Part shown: positions 54,901 to 64,000 of the stretch, piece after piece
Position numbering within the stretch: position 1 is the first letter of the stretch
How the letters are laid out: every line of letters starts with the position of its first letter
Assembly: GCF_026914265.1 (NCBI RefSeq)
Contig: NC_069126.1
Span: 35,591,725-35,655,724 of the forward strand
DNA from: Mya arenaria
Taxonomy: Eukaryota; Mollusca; Bivalvia; Myida; Myidae
DNA length: 64,000 nucleotides
Reading direction: 5' to 3'
Program-made: the position numbers and the translations under genes
Notes under the pieces: model-generated
Seen by the model: only the letters and a program-made list of their open reading frames with translations
Database searches by the model: none
What the model was told of the DNA's origin: nothing

Positions 54901-57029
54901 GAGCCACAGTGGGAGATACCTTGGTTAGCAAACATAGTGAACAAACTATCAAATAGTAGGTCAGAATAAGTATTTTAAAGTGAGGATGGAGCTACTGTTT
55001 TTTTTTTAAATTTTAATGGACCTACACTTATAGATACATCTATCAATAAGAAAATGCTAAACACATTATAACAACTTCCGTCATTTTCACAAAAGTAATT
55101 GATATAATACACTGCAATAAAGCTAGTACCTATGAGCCTCTCTTCCTTCCTCTTCTTCTCGATCTCCTCCTGTACACGGATGGCGTTCTGTCTGTCTACC
55201 TCCATCATCACGTCCAGCCGCTTCTCCTCCTCATCCATCTCACCTCGTACTTGTCCCTTCTCGAGGATCTGGGCGTCACGGATTGCGTGGCACTTGGCAT
55301 TCAGAATCAGCTGCAAGTGTAAGATTATGAAATGAATGAAAAGATGAACTCAAAATACTTCACCTTGCCATTTGTGCAGTCAACACAGATTATTCCATTG
55401 TACAATTAATTAAACTTTGAATGTCATGTTTCCCCACAATTTGATATCATTTGAAAAGGTTAAATGATAAGAATCAGAATATGAAAAAAATATACCAAAA
55501 CATATATTCAATCAACAACATCAGTTGCTACCCACCTCATTAAGATGTTTGATCTCATCCTCCTGTTCCTGCCTCATCTCCGTTGCCTTGGAGAGCAGGT
55601 GCTCTGCCATCTCCTTGGCCTCCTCCTCAAGATCATTGAGTTTCTCATTATTACGCCTGTCAAGGTCCAAGGCCTTCATCTGATTCTTTCTTGCAGCACT
55701 TTCCTCCTGTAAATTCACACAACACAATGGCTCAGAGACTTGGTACATAATAATTAAGCAAAATTGTATGTACTCAATCTGATTGGAACTTCTCAGAAAA
55801 CAAATCATCAAATTGTCTTCTTATGTCAGATTGCTTAAGTAAACCTGGTAAAGTGTGCCCGGTTTGCAAACTGATATTTAGTGAAACAGATTGAACATGA
55901 TTTTATGGTATTTTTCCAAACAAGAGTTTCTATTTTATTGACAAAATTGATTTATTTGCTAAAATGCTAAATATTTTACTGTTTTTCCTCAGGAGTAATG
56001 CCAGTCATGTAAATTAGATTATAACCTACATTTGAAGCCATTAAGATTGCCAATCAGTTTCCAATAAGAACTACGCTTAACCATAGTCAGTAAGAGTTCA
56101 AATATTACTTCTTAACAGAAATGACGTCATAATTTAGTTCCCTGTCTACTATAAGCACATTCTTATCTAAATCAGTTTGAACAAAGTGTGAAATCGTGAT
56201 GACAAGTAGGACTTCTTGCTCAATCCATCTTAAGCATTAAGATTTTACACAGTAAGTTCTAACTACAGTACAACACAAATTTGTTAAGTAAATTTGAATA
56301 GGATTTTCTTTAATAGTTATGTGCAGAGCAAAAAAAACCCATACCATTGCCCTTTCTTTCCCTTCTTTTATTCTGTTGTCCATTTGCTCTCTTTCTGATT
56401 TTGTTATTACTCTAGAGTTCTGAATTATTCTGTAGTATTCATGTCGCGGCAGGATAACTGACTGGCCACTAGGGTCTTCTGTTGGTACACTGAAAAGATA
56501 CATTACAAATGCATTTTCTTTTATTTGGATTTTATTTCCTGGCTTGAGTTTCAAGACAATGAGCAAGGTAAGGATTATCTTGACATTTTTTTTGTCACAC
56601 TGGTGATAATGACTTTTATTATACATTGTACACACACAATTGTACAAGTCATTAAAGAGAACTTCCTCTGCTTAAAAGAAAAACATGGCAAGTAAGATTT
56701 ACCATCTGATAATATTAAATGTCACTCAAATACACTTACATAAGATTTCTGATAAGGTCTTTTGTGATAACTTGAACTGTTTCTTTGTTGTTCTTTTTGT
56801 TTTTCTTATTTCTTCTTGCACTTCTTTCTCTAGCTAAATCTTCAATTCTGTTGTCACCACCAGACCATTTGTTTTCCAAAAGTTCTTGTCTCTTTGCCAC
56901 ATGATTTGGCTGTCCGAATAAAGACTCATCTATCTGTGAGTGGTTGCTGACAACTCTGTAGCTCTTTGTTTTACCTCGCCGTGAGGAGGCAGAGGAGGAA
57001 CTCCCCACAGCAGAGATTGCACTGCCAGG
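51871..57029 (-). CDS. CFAP45: CFAP45, cilia and flagella associated protein 45 (first exon not found)
   Basis: Coiled-coil protein, a microtubule inner protein of ciliary doublets. Coding exons, high to low: 57029-56740, 56489-56345, 55706-55536, 55310-55130, 54644-54478, 53994-53887, 53451-53144, 52789-52565 and 51940-51871 (or 49953-49878). All have GT-AG borders and matching phases, totalling 1665 bases with exon A (554 residues without exon 1). Human CFAP45 has about 551. Conserved stretches include IDESLFGQ, VPTEDPSGQS, LILNAKCHAIRDAQILEK, EEEKRLDVMMEVDRQ, ARLRALQERARDEQ, DALRAKRAQEQAEREWR and QRERNEFERVLRAQKE. Exon 2 opens with PGSAISAV directly after its acceptor, so a short first exon with the ATG lies upstream and was not identified. 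Charge-rich heptad sequence runs through exons 4-9. Confidence 0.95.
52331..52546. repeat. 27-bp minisatellite beside the CFAP45 exon 9 donor (eight units)
   Basis: Eight near-perfect units of gaccagtataaaaaacaatg plus agctaaa. The last ends about 20 bases from the exon 9 splice donor at 52564. The frames it creates on the minus strand (HCFLYWSLA repeats) lie beyond the donor and are intronic. Confidence 0.95.
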
Positions 57030-58150
57030 CTGTAAAAAATACCACATTTATTTATTGAACTATACATACATGTACAATACTACAAGAAAATTAATGACTT
57101 GGTGACTAAAATGGTGTTGTAGGTACCATCACTGTCTCAGGTTATTCATATTTAAACTTCAATTAATTATTAACTTCATGGATTCATTTAATTATTAACT
57201 TTGTCGACTGCAAGCCAACCTCCCTAAAATTATTTGGCATAGTTAGAACAGATTGCTAAACTGGAAACTTCTTTTTATGATACAGCAATAATAATCATAT
57301 CAGTTACACTTTTACAAGAGCAAGCCTAAATTTATATTATTCAATTTTAAGCAGGGCTTGTTATAGTCCATATAAACAGCTGCTTCAGAGTCTGATGATA
57401 GATTTGGCGATTCTGCGCGTCCAAATCCCACTTAATCTTTTCCCAGCGCTAAGCATATTGAGGGGAAAGATAACGGACACCTGCTAGATAGTACTAAAAT
57501 GGCAATGCTTTGTTGATCTGAATTAGTGTTTCATGAAACACATAAGTGTGTAATAAAAGAATGGTATTGGCTTAAAATAATTAATGTGCAACTTTGTGTT
57601 TTTATTTATCAAATAAGTGTTAAGTTTTGTTGAGTTACAGTTGAAGAATATAATTAACATTTGTATGAATCAGTCGACTTGTGGCGTTTAGGGAACAAAA
57701 TGAATATCCAAATGTTAACGAAGTTGCCTAAACCCACATTATTGTGGCTAGGCATATTTATGGTTGACAGTAAGACTAACTTTTTTCAACAAGCCCTGCT
57801 ATATGAGTTGTTAAATTTTAACAAGCCTAGGTACTTGCTATCGCAGGCCTTGCATGATTGTACTTATTTCGACTGTTGAAAATATTTTGCTAAGTTTTTA
57901 ACTCTTGACCATAAGACATTCACAATCAAACTATGAACCAGAATTGTGCTAAAAACTACAGATTTGACATGCTTGTTGCAAATAATCGTGATGTTTACAT
58001 TGTTAAGATAATAAAATGTAACTAAATGTATATATTTACCATGTTTTTTAATCTTTTATATGTAAACTGTGTCCAATATAGATATTTTACAGTCTTTTCA
58101 TAGCTGTCACCTGGCCACTGAAGTTGTTTTTATCCCGTCGTTAAGGCAAG
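57030..58150. other. CFAP45 first intron, unplaced exon 1 and intergenic space
   Basis: The interval between CFAP45 exon 2 and the MRPL39 promoter must contain CFAP45 exon 1 if it is near. No convincing ATG plus phase-0 donor was found. The region near 57360-57800 contains acaagccctgc/gcagggcttgt phrases related to the MITE at 59004. Confidence 0.4.
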
Positions 58151-58195
58151 TGCGCATGCGTAAAATCATTTCCGGAACTAAGCATCCGGTTCCGG
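58151..58195 (+). promoter_or_regulatory. NRF1-like and ETS-like sites upstream of MRPL39
   Basis: TGCGCATGCGT at 58151-58161 matches the palindromic NRF1 consensus nearly perfectly. TTCCGGAA (58170-58177) and CCGGTTCCGG (58186-58195) are ETS/GABP-type cores. They lie 55-100 bases before the MRPL39 ATG. NRF1 and GABP sites are typical of nuclear genes for mitochondrial proteins in animals. The block may also serve divergent CFAP45. Confidence 0.6.
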
Positions 58196-58250
58196 CAAAT
58201 GTGACATTACATGTTAAAGTAGAATAATTTCTACGTAAACTGCGACCAAA

Positions 58251-61200
58251 ATGCTTATTAAAAGATTTTGCACATTATGTATGAAAAGTGCTGTAGACAT
58301 CAGTAACCAGGGCTCTAAAAGTATGTGTAGAATGTACATGACCCTGTATAATTTGTTTGTACTCATTCCTTTTCGTACCAAAATTCACAACATTAATTCT
58401 AGTCTAAAATATTAGACTTGTTATACGGGATTCTTGCAATCCCTAACGTCTAAACGGGAATGTGCAAAAAACTCGGCCATGGCCGAAATGTTCCGAACGA
58501 TTTAAAACTGCCCTGAAGCCTTGCAGGTGCCCTTCATGTATATATCGTTATGTTTTGACAGAATGAAATGAAGAAAAGCCGTCAAACTCCTAATTATAAG
58601 TTGGATATTTATTTTTTGTGTACGGAACTAATATAAAATAACATTATCTGGTAATATTTCTTGTTTTTATGATATTTTATAGACGTTATATGCTTTAACC
58701 CGGAATCCTGATCGGAACAACTACCCACTTTTGATACTAAACAATTTGTACGTGAAGGATTTGCCATATCAAAAACCTAAAAAAAAAAAAACGTCAACGT
58801 ACAATTATTTGGACTACATTAATTCCTGTTGTCTAGTAAAAGGCATGTCATTCAGATAATATTTGGTTTTAGAGTATATATTTTAACATTTTTTTTTGAG
58901 CGAAAATAGCTTAATTTGCTCCTTATGCTAGTGATGGTTTATATAAATAAATAAGGTTTATTAAATGTTAAAATTGAACCATTGGTCGACCAATCCACAA
59001 TTACAGTGGTCGAAATTAGCACTAGCCCACAAGCCCTGCACTGATAAAATGTCTTCCGGGCTTGCTCAAATTCTGAATTTTATATTGCAGGGCTTGTTAA
59101 AAAATTTGATGCCAAGCAATAGTATATGAATTTGTGCTTGTCCATCCAAAACGGCAAAAGTCTAATTTCGATGACTGCAATTATATATATATAATTTTAA
59201 GCCAGATTTGATCAGTTCGTCCCCACTAACACTTGGTTTCTAAGGCTCTTTAAATTCAGTTTTCCCTGTTTTATGTTAGGTTTGTAATGACTGAATAAAC
59301 AGTTTCAAATTCCACTTTTTTTATGAACTATATAATTATTGTTCAGTTCTTATATATATATCACTTTGGTTAAAGTTTATCAGGGCAATCAACCCAGTCT
59401 TTGTAAAGTTTTGTTTGGAATGAATTTTATTTTGCCTGTACTACATTGTAAGTCACCACCCAATGGTGTTTTACAGCATAAAGCTAAATGTGTTCCTCTT
59501 AAATTCAGACCTACACCTATGTTTTTGTTTTATTTTATATATCCAGTAAGTGTATTGTGATTGTAGAGGAAAGCTTTTGAGGGTGTGCACAAATTTGTAC
59601 TACTTTATGAACTTGTCAAATCTTAACACTTCTTTCAATACATTTTATTGGGGTTGGCCAAATTATGCAAATATAGGAGTAAAAGGAGTCAGTTCAGTCA
59701 ATAAACTATTTCAGCTTGGAACATTTTTTAGCCATTAAATGATTTCAGCACACTTTTATTTTTTTTGCTCGACTTGGAATGACTTACATTCATATATATC
59801 TGTGTTATAAAATTAAATTATTTTGTCAGTGTTTTCATAATTATGTATGTCAATTAATAAATTAAATGATAGGTCTGTTAGAATAGAACGAATGTATGGA
59901 TTTAAGTCAATATGAGTGTCTGATCATATGATTGAAAAGTAACGAAAGCTTGCTGATTGTGTTTGTCTCAAATAGTGCCAATTTTTCATCACAAAACATT
60001 AACTGACCTGGATTCACATTCAAAGGCATATAAAGCCCATTTACCCAGCCTCTAAAATATTTTTCTGTCAACACCAATTCTTTCAGGATTCTACAGTGCC
60101 AGCACAAAACTTACTAATACAGAAGTGAGGAAGAAAAGAAATGCGATATTTGATGAAGAAAAGCAGAGACAGCGGGAAGCCTTTGTTAAGCGGGTGGAAA
60201 AAATCACAGTGGATTACAGTGGCCCTCCAGAAAATGTGACACTTTTAATGAATAAAGACATTTCCACACCATACAATTGTGCTATGCGTAAGTCTTAAAC
60301 TATATAACTTTATAATGCCAGGTGTTGTTTTTAACCAGGCGTACCATTTAGGTCTAGGAATATATAATTTGATTGGTAAAAGTGAAAAGGTTCTATCTTC
60401 TTCTTTATTTAATGTCACTTAGAACCTTGCACTTCACCCCTCGTATTTATTGATTATGTATTCAGGTAATAAAATTTCTTGTAGTTCAAAATCAAACTGT
60501 ACATTATGCATGTAATTATTTAATAACGGGAACATTACAGTAGATCTAACATATCTAAAGCAATAGAATTATGACTTTTATGAAATGTTGTGTAACTTGC
60601 TGTAGGGTTTAAACTAGGGTTTTAAAAGGACAGGGTGCCAAGGGAAAGGGTGCTTAGGGTGAAAAGGGCACACTGTTAGATTGACACTGGGACTTATTTA
60701 AACAACCTTCCATTTTAAAAATGTAAAAAAGTATTTTGAATGATGATTAAAGATACATTCCGGTATAAATAATTATGTTCTAACGTCTCTGACTTGTGTT
60801 TGAAGAAATAAAAAATAAAATCATTTTGACTGGTGTTTTGAAGATGTTCACGAGTATCTAATGAAGCGGTCAGTGGTTGCGCTGGTGAACGGTCAGCCTT
60901 GGGACATGCACCGCCCCCTGGAGGAAAACTGCTCCCTTGAGTTCAAACATATGCTCGAGGTGGACACGAAACTTGTCAATGAGGTAGGCCGATATGGATG
61001 ACGAATAATACATGTACAGTTGAAACTTAATTTGTCAAACTCTTTATCTCAATGTTTCGGTTATGTCAAACTTTTTCCTGATACTTATGGTTTAGTCAGA
61101 CATTTTTTGAATTTTGGTTATTTCAAATTTTCTTTACCTCGAATCTTTACAGAGGTCCCAACGACTTTGACATAGCGAGCTTTGACTGTGGTTAGGTATA

Positions 61201-64000
61201 GAACAGCAGGGATATTTCTTGAATCTGAATAATGCAAGTCTCAGAGGCTAAAAATCTTTTTTTCAATTTCATTGTGAGGGTGTTTTTCAATATCGTTTCT
61301 AATCTAAAAACTTTTCAATCACTATTTGTCTGAGTATTTTTACCCTTTTGTCATGTGTCCAGTGAGTATAATCTGAGTATTGATTTAAGTGAGGTCCCTG
61401 GAAAATATTTACAATGTAAAGAAATTTTAAAGAATGTTTTATGACTAAATTAGCATGGTGTATCTTTGTTAGAAAATAGTTCAAGGCTCAAAAAAAATAC
61501 ATTTGGTTTGGGTTATCCCACCCTACCTATGAAATAGGCTGACTAATATAAGATCACAGTTTTTCATATTTATAGATGGTTTATGGCATAAAGCATTACT
61601 AACACTTGATGAAAATGAAATTTTCTGGCCGTTTGAGATCTGTTCTATTGCAAGTTATATGACTGAATTGAAGGCGTTGTTTTTTTTTGTCTCAAAATCA
61701 GCTAGTTTAGGTATCAACGGTTGATACCTAAACTAGCTGATTATGAGACCAAAAAACATGTCAAAACTCTCATTCTGTGAGAGGGCAGATTTAAAACAGC
61801 TAAAAGCTGATATAAAACTCTCTTCTGTCTGTCTCCTGGGCAGAAACCATTACTGGTGTCCATCTATAGTGGCCAAGAGAATGTACCCCAGTTGGGGATC
61901 AAACCTGTAACCTCTTGATGAGAAGTGACTCCCTTAACCACTACACCACTCTTACTCTCTCATACATCTGTTTACAGGTATTCTGGAGAAGTGGAGCCTT
62001 TGCCCTCGGTCATGTTCTGGAGACAGCCTTCAAGGATGATGTTTATGTGGAGCTGTGTTCATTTCCTAAAGTTCCTGGTTGGTACTGTTTTTCTACTATG
62101 GAATCACTAAATATTTATGTTCGTTAAATTTACCTTAATTCTTACCATTTTTCCGCCCATTTAGGGAAAAAGACCCTCAACATTGTGGGAAAATTTGTGT
62201 TGCGTAATATACCATTTTGAGAAAAAATAATCGCTTGAGAAAAAAATGGGAATTTTTTCAGTTAAAAGAACGTGTAAAATATTAGTTTATTTCTTGAAAT
62301 GGCCGAAGTATCAATCTGTGGCAGTATAAATATCTAAATTGTATTGCAATAAATCATGACACTTAATATTGCATTCTGATCTCTGAATGTGATAAAAAAC
62401 AACTATTTCTGACTTTGATAATAAACACTTGAAAACCTTGTTCAAATAATTGGACCTCAAAAACCATTTTTGCATGGTAGCTTAGCACATTCTTTGATCC
62501 TCTCTGTCTCTCCTTTAAAGCAACTTGTTCAGTCTTATGCAAACATGAAATTCCAAATTTTTGGTATAATTAAATGACCCAATTTTCCAACTCAGAAAGG
62601 CCCTTGACCCCCTCTCCAAAATGTGAAAAGCACTAACTACATGTTTTTATGAACAGTTCCTTTGATGTGAATGTATATGTAGGTACTAACTAGGCTTGTT
62701 TGATGTTTTTCAGTTCAGTATGGGTGCTTTGCGTATGATGTGGATCTCAAACTACCAGACTGGAAACCAACTCAGGTATAGGAGCCCTTAAGATACTTAA
62801 TATTTAATATTCTAAATTTTCATATGGAAGATTGACCTACAAGTTTAGTACCAGTAGTATTCAGGGACACCCTTAAAGTTGCAGGCAGAATCAATGTGAT
62901 TAATGATCTGACATCAAAAAGGGATTACACCTGGAAATTTATGATCTTAATTAAGCCTTACAATCTTTATTAAAATGGAGACATGGGTTGATTCTGTATT
63001 TTATATAGCTTTGCTTGAAATTAAAAATAAGTAGTAATGTAAATAATTGTTATATAAACTCCAACTGGTACATTCAAAAGACTAATTTTGATGCCTGCAT
63101 TGATTTTATTGCATCTGTGAAACAGTGAAATATCATAATCAATTTTTTTTCACTGTTCAATCTTTATAAACCACTATTAAGCATATAATTTAACATTTTG
63201 TTTCCCACTACTCAGAGAGAGTTGACGGGACTGGGCATGGTCGGCGGGAGACTGTGGGGTCACAACTGGGACATTGAGAGACTTGACGTGGATGCCAGCG
63301 TCGCCCTGAAAATGTTCGCTGATAATAGGTGGGACATTGATTTATTGTTTTTACATTATGATTAAGGTTGTAGAAATATTTCAGCTATTTCATTATGGTA
63401 ATGCGGTAATGTCATATTCCATACATTTGACTCCAACACAGAAACATAGGTATATGTGAATCTCAGTGTATACGTAAACCCTTTTTTATACGTAAACCCA
63501 TTTTTTAAAGCCACACTCACAGATTGACCGATTGGACAACTTTTTTTTATATTTTGTCATAGAATCAGCTGATTTTGGCATCATTCTGTGTTTTGAAATC
63601 AGTCATGTAGGATAACACACAATAGAACAGATCTCAGTTGTTTGGGAAACTGATGAAACCTTCATTTTCCATATTAAAAGTGTAAGTAATGCTTTTAACC
63701 TGATAACATAAGTTTTCAAGAGTAAATATTAAAAACTGGGTTCTGATCTTTTACTATCAGCCTTATATCACCGTTTTTCAGACATATTCGCAAAATTTGG
63801 CTCATTCCAAGACAAAACAAAAAAAGCTGTCAAAACAGCATCTGTGAGAGTGCAGCTTTTATGATTACATGAAAGAAAAATTCCTAAAGTCGCATCATGA
63901 GTCGTCAATCATGAGATAAGTTTTGCAAAATTAAATGAAACTAAAATGAAACTGTCTGATTAAAAGAATTTAAAAATGTTTTACAGCATTGTCACCTGTA
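58251..64000 (+). CDS. MRPL39: MRPL39, mitochondrial ribosomal protein L39 (5' part, runs off the window)
   Basis: Component of the mitochondrial large ribosomal subunit with a TGS domain like that of threonyl-tRNA synthetase. Exons: 58251-58320, 60087-60287, 60844-60983, 61978-62077, 62714-62775, 63216-63328 and 63987 onward. All have AG-GT borders and agreeing phases. The start ATG opens MLIKRFCTLCMKSAVD, a basic amphipathic presequence that fits mitochondrial import. Then come TEVRKKRNAIFDEEKQRQRE (family hallmark), the TGS domain about residues 63-126 (ITVDYSGPPENVTLLMNKD, ALVNGQPWDMHRPLEENC), and FWRSGAFALGHVLETAF, CFAYDVDLKLPDWKPTQREL and RLWGHNWDIERLDVDASVAL. The remaining C-terminal part is outside the window. 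Confidence 0.94.
58321..60086 (+). other. MRPL39 intron 1
   Basis: Contains a MITE at 59004-59177. Otherwise AT-rich with no other feature. Open frames at 59339-59738 are chance. Confidence 0.7.
59004..59177. mobile_element. Short MITE with cagtggtcgaaattag ends
   Basis: The left end cagtggtcgaaattag and the right end ctaatttcgatgactg are inverted with two mismatches. The interior has aagccctgc and gcagggcttgtt, also an inverted pair. A diverged relative is at 38236-38397. Confidence 0.75.
61697..61741. repeat. Perfect 22-base palindrome in MRPL39 intron 3
   Basis: Arms 61697-61718 and 61720-61741 are exact reverse complements around one central G. Pairing continues outward for about eight more bases with one mismatch (gtctcaaa with ttatgagac). 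It probably is a deletion derivative of the 63505-type MITE, whose ends lie just outside (tgtgagagggcagatttaa at about 61777-61795). Confidence 0.9.
61888..61950 (-). repeat. tRNA-like head of a SINE (minus strand)
   Basis: On the minus strand, gtggtgtagtggttaaggga (A-box-like) and, about 30 bases on, caggtttgatcccc (B-box-like) at tRNA spacing. The stems are incomplete, so it is a SINE head and not a working tRNA. It lies just before MRPL39 exon 4. Confidence 0.6.
63505..63861. mobile_element. MITE of about 355 bases in MRPL39 intron 6
   Basis: Ends ttaaagccacactcacagat and atctgtgagagtgcagcttt. Same family as 31885-32234 and 38426-38777. Confidence 0.85.

Overview
The window looks like nuclear DNA of a mollusc, most likely a bivalve. 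It is AT-rich. Two genes at the right end have many introns and canonical GT-AG splice sites. The rest is full of short inverted-repeat elements (MITEs), tRNA-derived SINE-like pieces, Tc1-type and THAP-type transposon remains, and degenerate tandem repeats of the kind seen in bivalve genomes. The species cannot be fixed from the sequence alone.

Left and centre (about 1-48 kb) hold a cluster of seven related, apparently intronless copies of one receptor-like gene, called L1-L7 here. An intact copy has a signal peptide, a CTLD-like N-terminal segment, a WSC-like cysteine motif, a C-type-lectin-like domain, a stalk, one membrane helix and a tyrosine-rich tail. L4 (21483-22895, minus) and L7 (44360-45895, plus) are intact. 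L5 (35576-36676, minus) has a nonsense codon that removes only the cytoplasmic tail. L1 (2579-3855, minus) has lost its N-terminal part to a 45-bp minisatellite array. L2, L3 and L6 are decayed or partial. Each gene-sized copy carries the same kind of 3' flank, with remains of a 24-bp repeat. Copies are interleaved with pieces of the 3' half of a neighbouring gene, CFAP45, so the duplicated unit seems to have been lectin plus the tail of CFAP45.

Other elements in the cluster are two arrays of the same 45-bp unit (3856-5856 and 23646-25051), a roughly 4.2-kb insertion with nested inverted repeats and a broken THAP-finger gene (9937-14147), a decayed DD34E Tc1 element (32428-33830) with a truncated sister copy (18968-19494), and several MITEs. 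Duplicated flanks give empty and filled insertion sites side by side.

Right end (about 49.8-64 kb) holds two conserved genes in divergent orientation. CFAP45 (minus) is a coiled-coil microtubule inner protein of cilia. Nine exons are traced here and their reading phases all agree. It has two complete alternative last exons, and a third copy lies in the duplicated debris at 42.2 kb. MRPL39 (plus), a mitochondrial large-subunit ribosomal protein with a TGS domain, starts at 58251 and runs off the window. NRF1-like and ETS-like sites lie just upstream of its start codon.

The most interesting points are the modular receptor family (shared ectodomain, varied stalks and tails), the duplicated CFAP45 last exons, the spread of CFAP45 fragments with the receptor genes, the 45-bp arrays (one just downstream of a promoter-like motif set and a palindromic founder-like unit), and the THAP-carrying foldback insertion.
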